A stretch of DNA of 64,000 nucleotides from an uncultured Flavobacteriales bacterium (GTDB lineage Bacteria > Bacteroidota > Bacteroidia > Flavobacteriales_G > Salibacteraceae). Shown piece after piece: positions 27,099 to 35,545 of this stretch (positions are counted from its first letter, which is position 1; the number at the start of each line of letters is the position of its first letter). Location: the NCBI GenBank assembly GCA_905479105.1, contig CAJQLE010000005.1:1-64000 (forward strand). The letters are read 5' to 3'. The position numbers and the translations under genes were made by a program. The notes beneath the pieces are model-generated. The model had not been told where the DNA came from and made no database searches. It saw only the letters and a list, made by a program, of their open reading frames with translations.

Positions 27099-27128
27099 TC
27101 TCTCCGGAAACGCGAGAGGCTTTTTTTT
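27099..27128 (+). terminator. Intrinsic terminator after trxA
   Basis: Stem CTCTC / GAGAG with extra partial pairing around a CGGAAACG loop, then T8. Confidence 0.8.
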
Positions 27129-27177
27129 GCTCCGAATCTTATATAATAATCCATCCGTAAATCCGTAATATCGCACT

Positions 27178-28107
27178 ATGCCCATTGATCATTTCAACGC
27201 ACAGAAATACGGACGATTAGAATTAAGAGCCAAACAAGCTGTTGAAGGGTTCATTACAGGTATGCACAAAAGTCCATATCATGGATTTTCTGTAGAGTTT
27301 GCAGAACACCGAGCATATAACAATGGCGAGAGTACAAGGCATATAGATTGGAAGCTATATGCCAGAACGGATAAAATGTTCGTAAAGCGTTTTGAAGAAG
27401 AGACAAACTTGAGATGTCAGATCTGTTTAGATAGATCAGGGTCTATGTTCTACCCAAAAGCTACGGATGAAATTCACTCGAATAAAATAGGGTTTTCAAT
27501 TCAAGCTTCAGCATCTCTCGTCTACTTAATGAGGTCTCAAAGAGACGCTGTTGGTGTCACACTCTTCGGAAATGGAATAGAATGGTCAACTCCTGCGAAA
27601 AGCAATTCAGCACATCATAATTACTTGTTTCAAGAGTTAGAAAAAGAATTCGACAAGAAAGAAGGTGCTTCTTCCTCCAACATTGTATCCTCTCTCCATA
27701 AGATTGCAGAAATGGTTCACAAGAGATCACTGATTGTGATTTTTAGCGATTTTATCGATAGCGTCTTCATCAATGATGAAAGTCAAACCGAATTATTCGA
27801 AGCACTGCAGCATTTGAGATACAACAAACATGAGGTTGTTCTATTTCACGTTTACGATAAGAAAACAGAATTGAACCTAGACTTGGAAAACCGTCCTTAC
27901 ACCTTTGTTGATTTGGAAACGGGCGAGCAAATCAAGGTGAATCCCAATGAAGTGAGGGAACAATACGAATCTTTGCGTAAAAAGAAAGTAGGCGATGTTA
28001 AACTAAAATGTCGCCAATTCGGCATTGATTGGGTAGAAACCGACATCTCAGAACCTGTAGATAAAGTACTTGAACGCTTTTTAGCGAAGCGCGCAAGAAT
28101 GCGCTAA
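27178..28107 (+). CDS. DUF58-domain protein (VWA-like)
   Basis: A 309-residue soluble protein. The N-terminal DUF58 signature HGFSVEFAEHRAYNNGESTR with HIDWKLYARTDKMFVKRFEEE is clear, followed by a von Willebrand factor A-like fold with a MIDAS-type DRSGSM motif (about residue 83). DUF58 proteins usually sit with MoxR AAA ATPases and VWA membrane proteins of the Bat operon; here no MoxR gene is adjacent, so this is a detached copy. It ends directly against the convergent aroQ gene with no gap. Confidence 0.9.
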   Translation: MPIDHFNAQKYGRLELRAKQAVEGFITGMHKSPYHGFSVEFAEHRAYNNGESTRHIDWKLYARTDKMFVKRFEEETNLRCQICLDRSGSMFYPKATDEIHSNKIGFSIQASASLVYLMRSQRDAVGVTLFGNGIEWSTPAKSNSAHHNYLFQELEKEFDKKEGASSSNIVSSLHKIAEMVHKRSLIVIFSDFIDSVFINDESQTELFEALQHLRYNKHEVVLFHVYDKKTELNLDLENRPYTFVDLETGEQIKVNPNEVREQYESLRKKKVGDVKLKCRQFGIDWVETDISEPVDKVLERFLAKRARMR

Positions 28108-28536
28108 TTAGGATTGATTCATCAATTTTAAGATGCCAAGCAAGTAGCTTTCCATTCCAAATCCTGATATACTTCCAATAGCATGTTTTCCTAAATGCGA
28201 AACGTGTCTAAAATCTTCTCGAGCAAAAATATTACTCATATGAATCTCGATCACTGGCTTATCAATGGCTGCAACAGCATCTCCGATTGCCACTGAAGTA
28301 TGGGTGTAAGCTCCTGCATTCAGTAATATCCCTTTCAGGCTAGCCTCTTTGTCAAGCTCATGAAGGGTGTTGATCAAATCTCCTTCTACGTTTGATTGAT
28401 AATAAGCAAAGTCTATTTGGGGGAAGCCTTGCTTCATGTCTGCTACAAACTCCTCAAAAGACTTTGAGCCATAAATATCCTTTTCTCGCTTACCTGTGAG
28501 ATTTAAGTTTGGACCGTTTACTATCGCAATTTTCAT
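28108..28536 (-). CDS. aroQ: Type II 3-dehydroquinate dehydratase
   Basis: A 142-residue enzyme for the third step of the shikimate pathway (3-dehydroquinate to 3-dehydroshikimate). Motifs: IVNGPNLNLTGKRE near the N-terminus, YYQSNVEGDLIN, LNAGAYTHTSVAIGDA, VIEIHMSNIFAREDFRHVS. Active-site Tyr in REKDIYG and His in IHMSN are present. Length is normal for the family. Divergent from xerD. Confidence 0.95.
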   Translation of the reverse strand: MKIAIVNGPNLNLTGKREKDIYGSKSFEEFVADMKQGFPQIDFAYYQSNVEGDLINTLHELDKEASLKGILLNAGAYTHTSVAIGDAVAAIDKPVIEIHMSNIFAREDFRHVSHLGKHAIGSISGFGMESYLLGILKLMNQS

Positions 28537-28633
28537 AAGGCAATAGTACGAAGTGATGAATGAACAATGAACTATGAAAAATGAATTTTAACGGTTCATT
28601 GCACGATGAAAAAATAGATGACCTTCACATAGA

Positions 28634-29548
28634 ATGTGGGACACGTATAAAAAAGGATTCAAAGCTTATTTGCGACTGGAACGCTCTCTTTCCGAGAACA
28701 GCATAGTTGCCTACTTGGAAGACGTGAATAAGCTCACCTCCTACTTAGAGTCTACAGGAAAGGTTATTTCTCCAGATCAAGTAGTCACAAAAGACCTTGA
28801 AGCTTTCGTTAAATGGATTGTTGAAATAGGTTTAGCCGCTTATACTCAGGCAAGAATAATCAGCGGCATCAAAGCATTCTATAAGTACTTAGAGCTCGAA
28901 GATGTCATCACTGAAGATCCTACGGCATTATTGGAAGCGCCTCGTCTTGGGCGCAAACTTCCAGACACGCTGAACAATTCAGAAATCGAATTAATGCTCG
29001 CAGCAATTGACCGAAGCAAACCTGAAGGAGAGCGGAACCGAGCTATTATTGAAACGCTTTATGCATGCGGACTTCGTGTCAGTGAATTGGTCAACCTAAA
29101 GATCAGCAATCTATTTTTGAAAGAAGGATTCATTCGGGTTATTGGCAAAGGTGATAAAGAGCGCCTCGTCCCGATCCACGAAACGGCCGGAAAAAGTATA
29201 GAGCTGTACATCAACGAAATAAGAGTGCACATCACTCCGAATCCAGGACAAGAAGATTATGTTTTCCTGAGCAAACGAGGCTCCAAATTAAGCCGTGTCA
29301 TGATCTTTTATATCATCCGCGACCTAGCCGCAATAGCTGGTATTCAGAAGACCATCAGTCCGCATACTATGCGTCATAGTTTTGCGACTGAATTGGTTGA
29401 AAATGGTGCCGATCTCAGAGCAGTTCAAGAGATGTTGGGTCATTCTTCTATCACGACCACAGAGATTTACACGCATCTAGATCGAAAGTTCTTGCGCAAA
29501 ACAATCATCGAACATCACCCGATGTATAATGGTAAAATGAAAAGGTAA
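28634..29548 (+). CDS. xerD: Site-specific tyrosine recombinase XerC/XerD
   Basis: A 304-residue tyrosine recombinase of normal Xer length. It has an N-terminal SAM-like core-binding domain (YLRLERSLSENSIVAYLEDV) and a C-terminal catalytic domain with Arg in CGLRVSELVNL, Lys in IGKGDKERLVP, HTMRHSFATELVENG, LGHSSITTTEIYTH and the nucleophile Tyr in EIYTH. It resolves chromosome dimers at dif, with FtsK. It is not associated with mobile genes here; the neighbouring aroQ and the 1-bp overlap with the rhodanese gene fit a housekeeping role. Confidence 0.93.
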   Translation: MWDTYKKGFKAYLRLERSLSENSIVAYLEDVNKLTSYLESTGKVISPDQVVTKDLEAFVKWIVEIGLAAYTQARIISGIKAFYKYLELEDVITEDPTALLEAPRLGRKLPDTLNNSEIELMLAAIDRSKPEGERNRAIIETLYACGLRVSELVNLKISNLFLKEGFIRVIGKGDKERLVPIHETAGKSIELYINEIRVHITPNPGQEDYVFLSKRGSKLSRVMIFYIIRDLAAIAGIQKTISPHTMRHSFATELVENGADLRAVQEMLGHSSITTTEIYTHLDRKFLRKTIIEHHPMYNGKMKR

Positions 29549-30045
29549 TGAAGAAATTCACCCTTACAATTTTAGTCGCAATCCTATTGAATGCTTGCAC
29601 TGATTCACGGGTAGATTCGAGTGCGTATAGCACTATGCTCAGCACTCTATTATCTCACTCCGTAAAAGAAGTTTCCATACTTCAAACAGACGAAAAAGAG
29701 AATGCTATATATCTTGACGCACGATCAAAACGAGAATTCGATGTGTCTCACATTAAAGACGCAAAATTTATTGGCTACGATACGCTGAACTTTAAAGCCT
29801 TAGAAAGTCTCCAAAAAGATGAAGAGATTATCATCTATTGCTCGGTAGGCTATCGAAGTGAAGTAATATGCAAGAAGCTTTCAGAACTAGGATTCACGAA
29901 TGTCAGCAATCTATATGGAGGTTTGTTTGAATGGGTAAATCAAAGTAAGCCGATTGTTGATGGTGAAGGCAATATCACTAACCGAGTTCATGCCTTTGAC
30001 AAAAGCTGGGGAATATGGTTAAATAAAGGTGAAAAGGTATATTGA
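29548..30045 (+). CDS. Rhodanese-domain lipoprotein
   Basis: A 165-residue exported protein. The N-terminus MKKFTLTILVAILLNACTDS has a lipobox with Cys17. The rhodanese domain follows, with the entry motif YLDARSKREFDVSHIKDAKF and the active-site loop YCSVGYRSE, whose Cys could carry a persulfide. It likely acts at the outer face of a membrane in sulfur transfer or as a regulatory domain. The start codon overlaps the xerD stop. Confidence 0.88.
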   Translation: MKKFTLTILVAILLNACTDSRVDSSAYSTMLSTLLSHSVKEVSILQTDEKENAIYLDARSKREFDVSHIKDAKFIGYDTLNFKALESLQKDEEIIIYCSVGYRSEVICKKLSELGFTNVSNLYGGLFEWVNQSKPIVDGEGNITNRVHAFDKSWGIWLNKGEKVY

Positions 30046-30089
30046 GAAGCCTTTGACAAGCAGTATTTTCGGCAAAATGCTATGAATTA

Positions 30090-30758
30090 ATGATTTGGCT
30101 CTTAACATGCGAGCATTATTCGAATGGACTTCCATTGAAATACGCAGAAGTATTCGTGGATGCCGTTGACGTATTGGAAAGTCATAGGGGATATGATCTT
30201 CGCGTAGCACCTATGTTTATAAGACTAGAACCACTCTTTGACGAGTCAATTCACTATCGTTACTCAAGACTTTTAATCGAACCAAATCGGTCACTGAGTC
30301 ATAAGCACCTCTTCTCCCCTTTTACAACTGGATTTTCAGCGTCTGAGAAGGCTGACCTAATAAGCAACTACTACCAACCTTATCGCAAGAGAATTGAGGA
30401 ATTCATTGGGTCCTATATCGATCAAGGAGTATTTCATATCTCAGTACATTCTTTTACACCCAAACATGGCAATCAAAATAGAGAAACACCAGTGGGGTTG
30501 AAATTCGACTCATCCAAATCTCAAGAACGAAATCTGGCTGTTATCTGGAAAAAGATGTTAATGGATATAGATCCGAGTATTAATGTCAGATTCAATTACC
30601 CCTACCGTGGAGCTGCGGATGGTTTCACTACATATTTACGAAAGTGTTTTCCGAAGAATTATATTGGCTTTGAACTAGAAATAAGAAATGATCAAATTCT
30701 TGATTTGCGCTCAAGTATCTACCAAAGCTTGGCTAATTTAAGGGGTGTGTTGGAGTAA
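30090..30758 (+). CDS. N-formylglutamate amidohydrolase-like (FGase) protein
   Basis: A 222-residue cytoplasmic protein of the N-formylglutamate hydrolase fold: LLTCEHYSNGLP near the N-terminus with the metal-site Glu/His, LEPLFDESIHYRYSRLLIEPNRS, FHISVHSFTP and a RFNYPYRG segment. The family removes formyl groups from N-formylglutamate in histidine breakdown, but many members are remote and of unknown substrate. No hut genes are nearby. Convergent with the next gene. Confidence 0.8.
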   Translation: MIWLLTCEHYSNGLPLKYAEVFVDAVDVLESHRGYDLRVAPMFIRLEPLFDESIHYRYSRLLIEPNRSLSHKHLFSPFTTGFSASEKADLISNYYQPYRKRIEEFIGSYIDQGVFHISVHSFTPKHGNQNRETPVGLKFDSSKSQERNLAVIWKKMLMDIDPSINVRFNYPYRGAADGFTTYLRKCFPKNYIGFELEIRNDQILDLRSSIYQSLANLRGVLE

Positions 30759-30764
30759 GAACTC

Positions 30765-31130
30765 TCAGTCTTTTCTATTCAAATTACGCTTTTCAGCAAA
30801 AAAAGGATTTAGAATAGACTTCACGAACGTGAGTATGAAGCTGAAAAGCAATGCCCACCAAAAATTCCGTACCGAGAATCCTAAAACCATCCAATCTGCT
30901 AGCAAGATAATTACAGCATTGATTACCAGCAGAAACAACCCAAGTGTAAATACGGTAACGGGTATTGTGAAAATAACGAGCAACGGCTTCACAAATTGAT
31001 TGAGCAATGCCAATGCTATCGCTACTAAGACTGCGTCAAGAAATCCTCCTATAATCACACCAGGCAGCAAATACGAAGCAACCAATGCAGCGATTGATGT
31101 AATTAATATGTTGATGATTATTCTATTCAT
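30765..31130 (-). CDS. YvlD/phage-holin family 4 membrane protein
   Basis: A 121-residue protein with four hydrophobic segments (IIINILITSIAALVASYLLP, FLDAVLVAIALALLNQFVKP, TVFTLGLFLLVINAVIILLA, WALLFSFILTFVKSILNPFF), the usual form of the YvlD family. Despite the family name there is no sign of a prophage. Function unknown. It lies 11 bp downstream of the DUF4190-like gene on the same strand, so they probably form an operon. Confidence 0.85.
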   Translation of the reverse strand: MNRIIINILITSIAALVASYLLPGVIIGGFLDAVLVAIALALLNQFVKPLLVIFTIPVTVFTLGLFLLVINAVIILLADWMVLGFSVRNFWWALLFSFILTFVKSILNPFFAEKRNLNRKD

Positions 31131-31141
31131 AATTTATGCGG

Positions 31142-31828
31142 CTAAAACCCACCACTAAAAGCAACAAGTAAAGCAATGTAACCTATAAATAATAATGTAA
31201 TCAATACAGATAAAATCGTCAGAACCAAACCAGCAATTGAGCCAATCTTACCCATCATTTGAACATTTTCATTTTCGCTCTTCATTGCCCTGCGACCTAA
31301 TACAAGAGCAAGCACGCCAAATACAATATTGACCAAAGGAACTGTTATGAGCATTAATGATATGCCTGCAAAAACAAGGCTCAAAATAGCGGCAGTCATT
31401 AAAGGATCATTCTCTTCTTTTGATTCTTTTGACTCAAGCAAAACACTCTCAGACATGCCTTGATCATGCATGTAAATCTCACCATCCTTCTTCTTGTTTC
31501 TTTTAAATGCCTTGAGCACTGACTTAAACTCTCGTTTACATTCATTCCTTATTTCAATATACTCCGTTTTCTGTTTTGATTGTGTTTCTTGAGTGATTTC
31601 AAATTCCACTTGATCAACACTGTCATCAAATGGAATTTGCATCTCAATACTTAAATCATTCTTTGTTTTAGCGGCTCTTGATCCTTGAGCATGCGCTAAT
31701 CCATTAATATGAAATCCTGTTCGGTGTTTTCGCTTTTGAAAAAAGCCATTGTTCACCACATCATTAGAGCTGCTGCAGGAGACCATTATCGCAGCCAATA
31801 TTAAAAGTGTTAAAAATTTCTTCATCAA
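31142..31828 (-). CDS. Lipoprotein with C-terminal DUF4190-like membrane domain
   Basis: A 228-residue protein. The N-terminus has a lipobox (AAIMVSCSSSND). A charged central region (about 30-140) follows, then two or three hydrophobic segments (AAILSLVFAGISLMLITVPL, IVFGVLALVLGRRAM, GSIAGLVLTILSVLITLLFI) as in DUF4190 small membrane proteins. The function of this domain is not known. Divergent from the TM2-like gene at 31890. Confidence 0.75.
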   Translation of the reverse strand: MMKKFLTLLILAAIMVSCSSSNDVVNNGFFQKRKHRTGFHINGLAHAQGSRAAKTKNDLSIEMQIPFDDSVDQVEFEITQETQSKQKTEYIEIRNECKREFKSVLKAFKRNKKKDGEIYMHDQGMSESVLLESKESKEENDPLMTAAILSLVFAGISLMLITVPLVNIVFGVLALVLGRRAMKSENENVQMMGKIGSIAGLVLTILSVLITLLFIGYIALLVAFSGGF

Positions 31829-31889
31829 TATTTATTTGTGAATCAAATAAAGTGATTAATTTAAATGATAAACCATTAATCCTTATAAA

Positions 31890-32330
31890 ATGAAATCACT
31901 TTTTTTAGCGGCATTATTTACAATGTCAATCGTTTCTGCATCCTGGGCTGATAATTATCATCTGAATGAATCTAAGCTAGATCAGGCTTTTGAATCAAGT
32001 GTAGATGTTTCCAATGATTTGAGCGTCACTTCATTTTTCGAAAGTTCATCTGGTAATGCTAATGCTATGTTAGCTGATGGTGGGATGGACAAACATACAC
32101 TTGGCGCAATTATTTGTTTTGCTGAATGGTTTTTAGGTGTCGGTATTTTAATTCCAATCCATAGACTCTATCTTGGGTGTGGAGACAAAACCATAAAGGT
32201 TGTGGCACTTTATTGCGTGACACTAGGTGGTTGTGGTCTTCTGCCTATTATCGATGGGATAATGCTGATAATGAACCAAGGTGGGACAAAGTATATAGAT
32301 AATCCTAAATTCCTAATGTGGACGAAATAA
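31890..32330 (+). CDS. Exported TM2-like small membrane protein
   Basis: A 146-residue protein with a signal peptide (MKSLFLAALFTMSIVSASWA), a short linker (NYHLNESKLDQAFESSVDVS) and two hydrophobic segments of a TM2-like hairpin (LGVGILIPIHRLYLG, CGLLPIIDGIMLIM). It ends in YIDNPKFLMWTK. The linker and the end (NYxLNxxxxxxAF, DNPKFxxW) recur in the paralogues at 36691 and 37651, so this is a more distant member of the same local family. Confidence 0.75.
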   Translation: MKSLFLAALFTMSIVSASWADNYHLNESKLDQAFESSVDVSNDLSVTSFFESSSGNANAMLADGGMDKHTLGAIICFAEWFLGVGILIPIHRLYLGCGDKTIKVVALYCVTLGGCGLLPIIDGIMLIMNQGGTKYIDNPKFLMWTK

Positions 32331-32352
32331 TTCATCCAACATTCATTTTAAT

Positions 32353-32385
32353 AAAAGCCTCCAATTTAATTGGGGGCTTTTTTTT
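32353..32385. terminator. Bidirectional terminator between convergent genes
   Basis: Stem AAAGCCTCCAATT / AATTGGGGGCTTT with a 1-base loop, T8 on the plus side and A4 on the minus side. It overlaps the stop codon of the minus-strand gene. Confidence 0.85.
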
Positions 32386-33286
32386 CGTCTTCTAGAAGTT
32401 TGAAAAAGTATTTCTTTTGATTCAAAGTAAGTTCTGGGTTTCCACTTACTGAAGCTCTGTAGGACTTCTCACTGAAATTGATTTCCTTCTCTTGGTTTAG
32501 GCTGTGCAAGGCTTTTATTTCAAATAACCTGAAGATTATGTTGTCAGGATATCGCGTCAAAAGACTACCCACATAACCCAATGCTTGTTTCGGATCTTTA
32601 TCCAAGTCAAAAGCGATTCTCATTAAAAAATAAGTTGATTCTTCTCGAAGTAATATGTCATCACTTGAAGAACATTTCAAAAGGAAATCTATGCCTTTTT
32701 TCTTGTCCCCGTCAGGAAAAAAGAAAAGGTATGGCCGCATGATAGAATAGTCTTCATGGGCTTTTTGCATGAAATAGTAATAGAGTCCCGATGTCAAATA
32801 GAAGGGTTCATATTCTTCCTCCCGACCAAATGAATCTGAAATGTCATCAATACATGCATTTAAGTAACTGGCTGCCGTGAGATAGTTGTTATCCAACAGA
32901 TCAAATCTGGTTCTAAAGGCATTTACAATGATCAATGAAAATGCAGCCTCATCTTCATCTTCAAGGAAGTTTTTGGCTTTATCTTTTGATTCATTTAGAT
33001 GATAAACGAACTTCTTCTTCAGTTTGTCATCTTCAATACCTCCAGAAAGTATCTGCCACCAAATCAAATTGGCCCGTAACAGAGACCACACAGGATGGTT
33101 TGGTTGCTCTGCTTCGAAAACAGAAATACTAGAATCAGCAGACAACAAATGATAATCATAGATCTGCTTGAATGCAATACCCACATTCTTTTTCAACTGT
33201 TCTTGACCATAAGAATCAGATACATTAAATGCAGTAATTACAAGTAAAACAACTACTGAACGAAAGACAGAGATTAGTCGTGTCAT
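32366..33286 (-). CDS. Exported TPR-like helical protein, hypothetical
   Basis: A 306-residue protein with a signal peptide (about 1-27, ...FNVSDSYGQ). The rest is helical with loosely spaced TPR-like pairs (ESTYFLMRIAFDLDKDPKQA, YLNACIDDISDSFGREEEYE, IFRLFEIKALHSLNQEKEIN). No catalytic motif. Divergent from the operon starting at 33360. Function unknown. Confidence 0.6.
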   Translation of the reverse strand: MTRLISVFRSVVVLLVITAFNVSDSYGQEQLKKNVGIAFKQIYDYHLLSADSSISVFEAEQPNHPVWSLLRANLIWWQILSGGIEDDKLKKKFVYHLNESKDKAKNFLEDEDEAAFSLIIVNAFRTRFDLLDNNYLTAASYLNACIDDISDSFGREEEYEPFYLTSGLYYYFMQKAHEDYSIMRPYLFFFPDGDKKKGIDFLLKCSSSDDILLREESTYFLMRIAFDLDKDPKQALGYVGSLLTRYPDNIIFRLFEIKALHSLNQEKEINFSEKSYRASVSGNPELTLNQKKYFFKLLEDEKKAPN

Positions 33287-33359
33287 TATTAATCAAAAAC
33301 AAGATTTTTAACCTCTGATTTTATGGTAGTTTTGAGGCTCAAGGGCAAAGGCGAAACTA

Positions 33360-34103
33360 ATGAAATTCAGATTCTACAAGTGGTTACTTTTTGGCTTGGT
33401 TATTCTATCAAGTTCATTCACACCTAGAGCAGGTATAGAGTTGATAAGCATGGACTTAACTGCCAGGACATTGTTTCAAGGGAAATCAGTCACTGGTATC
33501 GGAACATTGTATTACAAAGTTCAAGGAAGTGAACTTGTCACGAAGATGAACACTCCAGTTGATCAAGTAGTATTTACCAATGCTATTGGTGAGTATAAGA
33601 GCTATGACATTAAGGAGAATAAAGTAATTCTGCTCGAAGGAGAGGATTTGAGTAGTAAAAAAAGCTTCATTTATCAGTTTTTAAATGGCCAAACGAATGA
33701 CTTAGGATTGCGTGATCTTGGTTTTAAAATGATCAATACTCGTTTTGAGGATGACATCATGATCAACGAATGGCAAGCACCAAGTAACAAGCAAGTATCC
33801 TCTCAAAAAGTGGAAATTGCTTTTGAAAACTACCTCCCTATTTATGTCGGATTTTTTGACGCAGATGGCGGTATCATTCAAAAGACCTATTACACTAATT
33901 ATCAAGATGTACTCTACACTAAAATGCCTTTTACAATTACCGAAATCAACTATCGCGCAGAAGGTGATTCTTCTATCAGTAGAAAAACATATTCAAACCT
34001 TAAGCTGAATGGAAATGTCACAGATTATTGGTTGAATTATAAAATTCCTGAAAACGCAGAGGTAATCGTTCAGTCTAATGGCAATTCAACTTTTCAGGAT
34101 TGA
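33360..34103 (+). CDS. Exported hypothetical protein (LolA-like pattern)
   Basis: A 247-residue protein with an N-terminal signal (MKFRFYKWLLFGLVILSSSF). The mature part is beta-rich: LFQGKSVTGIGTLYYKVQGS, FEDDIMINEWQAPSNKQVSS and MPFTITEINYRAEGDSSISR give the look of a LolA/LppX half-barrel, the fold of outer-membrane lipoprotein carriers. That assignment rests on pattern only. It opens a four-gene operon with YidD and two TPR/membrane proteins; its stop overlaps the next start by 4 bp. Confidence 0.6.
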   Translation: MKFRFYKWLLFGLVILSSSFTPRAGIELISMDLTARTLFQGKSVTGIGTLYYKVQGSELVTKMNTPVDQVVFTNAIGEYKSYDIKENKVILLEGEDLSSKKSFIYQFLNGQTNDLGLRDLGFKMINTRFEDDIMINEWQAPSNKQVSSQKVEIAFENYLPIYVGFFDADGGIIQKTYYTNYQDVLYTKMPFTITEINYRAEGDSSISRKTYSNLKLNGNVTDYWLNYKIPENAEVIVQSNGNSTFQD

Positions 34104-34570
34104 TGAAAAACAGTTTTTACATTATTTTTCTTCTGGCGTTTATCGTTTTCACAATGGGTTTTTCCGCGTATAGTCAATTGAGCTATTCTGATATTGAGTT
34201 GATCGAGAATGTGAACATGGAAGATCATGCTTTTGATGCGAGAAGGCCTCAATTTATGAAGATTGGAAATAATGTACTAACACGTTACAACCCCATTTCA
34301 TTGTTATTCAGTGGGTCACTTTTCTTCTACCAAAAAGTGATTTCACCGCAATTGCAATCAAGGTGTCCCTATGAAATAAGTTGTTCTGCTTTTAGCAAAG
34401 CTAGTATTGAAGAGTTTGGCATCATCAAAGGAATTCCAATGTCCGCGGATAGGTTAACAAGGTGCACACAATTCAGCGTTATTGATATTCTTCCAAGTCA
34501 AGTAAATCCGCGCACAGGTCAAATTATAGACCATCCCAGTAAATATCGCACACATAAGCATCACCACTGA
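34100..34570 (+). CDS. YidD-domain protein with exported N-terminus
   Basis: A 156-residue protein. YidD (membrane protein insertion efficiency factor) is normally 70-90 residues and cytoplasmic beside YidC. Here the YidD core (ISLLFSGSLFFYQKVISPQL, RCPYEISCSAFSKASIEEFG with its paired Cys, RLTRC) is preceded by about 60 residues that include a signal-like segment (IIFLLAFIVFTMGFSAYSQ). It sits in an operon with two TPR/membrane genes rather than rpmH-rnpA-yidC. It overlaps the previous gene by 4 bp, and the next starts 3 bp after it. Confidence 0.8.
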   Translation: MMKNSFYIIFLLAFIVFTMGFSAYSQLSYSDIELIENVNMEDHAFDARRPQFMKIGNNVLTRYNPISLLFSGSLFFYQKVISPQLQSRCPYEISCSAFSKASIEEFGIIKGIPMSADRLTRCTQFSVIDILPSQVNPRTGQIIDHPSKYRTHKHHH

Positions 34571-34573
34571 TAG

Positions 34574-35545
34574 ATGAGCTTCCTTCGAACTTTACACATT
34601 CTTTGTTTTCTCTTCTGTGTTGGTTGCAATCTCCAATCAAATGCGCAAGACACTGCTCATAATACGGTTGATACCAACATTATTGATTCAGTGCATGCAG
34701 ATAGTTCTCAAACAACTTTTGATGTAAAGCCCACGAGGTATCAGCTTCAAAAAGAGGAGTTCACCTTTGTTCTTTATCTGATTTCATCAGAACTTTATGA
34801 CGATGCTCTTTATACACTGAATCGATTAAATACTGACAGCATTGCGAATCCGAACATGCAAGACAGTGTCAACTACTATATTGGTTGGATAAAGTATTTT
34901 AAGCAGGACTTTCACGGTGCTATCGCCTCTTTCTCGGCTGTTGAATCCTCTAGTATAGTAATAGCTTCCAGCTTCTATAATTCTATCTGTTACATTCAAA
35001 TAGATAGCCTAGCAAAAGCCAGACATGTACTGCAAAATTTAGATGTATCATCTGATGCCAAACTTGACAACTTAAAAATCCTACAACTCCGCGGGATATC
35101 GCTTCTTGAAAGAGATTTTACCTCCTATGATAGTTTATCATTGCTCAGCGTTGAGCGTTCGTTTGTTACTGAATCAGAAATGAATGAAATGACCAATTAC
35201 GCTGACTTGATGAGATCATACAAAAGAAAATCACCCTGGATTGCTGGATTGCTTTCAGCAATAGTTCCTGGATTAGGTAAGTTTTATGCGGGATATCGCG
35301 GAACTCCTTTTGGAGCGATGTATATGACAATACCGCTTGGAGCAATTGCCGCTGAAAGCCTCATTATTGCTGGAGTTGCGAGTTTACAATTTATTGCTCT
35401 AGGAGCCCTATTTGGAGTTTTCTATGTAGGAAATGTTTGGGGAAGTGTATTAAGTGTTTATGCTAAAGAACAAGAATTTTATGAAGAACTTGATCACAAT
35501 ATTGAGTTTGATCTGCATACTCCCGTTCGCAGGGCTTTCCGCTAG
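34574..35545 (+). CDS. Exported TPR plus membrane-hairpin protein (a)
   Basis: A 323-residue protein. It has a signal peptide with a possible lipobox (LFCVGCNLQSNAQ), then TPR-like helices (about 60-210) and a C-terminal membrane region: SPWIAGLLSAIVPGLGKFYA, then two or more hydrophobic segments (MYMTIPLGAIAAESLIIAGV, ALGALFGVFYVGNVWGSVLS). The motif SAIVPGLGKFYAG is shared with the next gene (LLPGTGQLYSGYF) and resembles DUF5683/TM2-like membrane hairpins. Its last 65 bp also encode the signal peptide of the next gene. Confidence 0.7.
   Translation: MSFLRTLHILCFLFCVGCNLQSNAQDTAHNTVDTNIIDSVHADSSQTTFDVKPTRYQLQKEEFTFVLYLISSELYDDALYTLNRLNTDSIANPNMQDSVNYYIGWIKYFKQDFHGAIASFSAVESSSIVIASSFYNSICYIQIDSLAKARHVLQNLDVSSDAKLDNLKILQLRGISLLERDFTSYDSLSLLSVERSFVTESEMNEMTNYADLMRSYKRKSPWIAGLLSAIVPGLGKFYAGYRGTPFGAMYMTIPLGAIAAESLIIAGVASLQFIALGALFGVFYVGNVWGSVLSVYAKEQEFYEELDHNIEFDLHTPVRRAFR

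Noticed and set aside
28634-29548. Integrase of a mobile element
   Set aside because: Length, motifs and setting fit the housekeeping XerC/D recombinase; no att-like repeats or cargo genes were seen.
30765-31130. Prophage signal from a holin-family protein
   Set aside because: It is a YvlD-type chromosomal membrane protein; no other phage gene is nearby.
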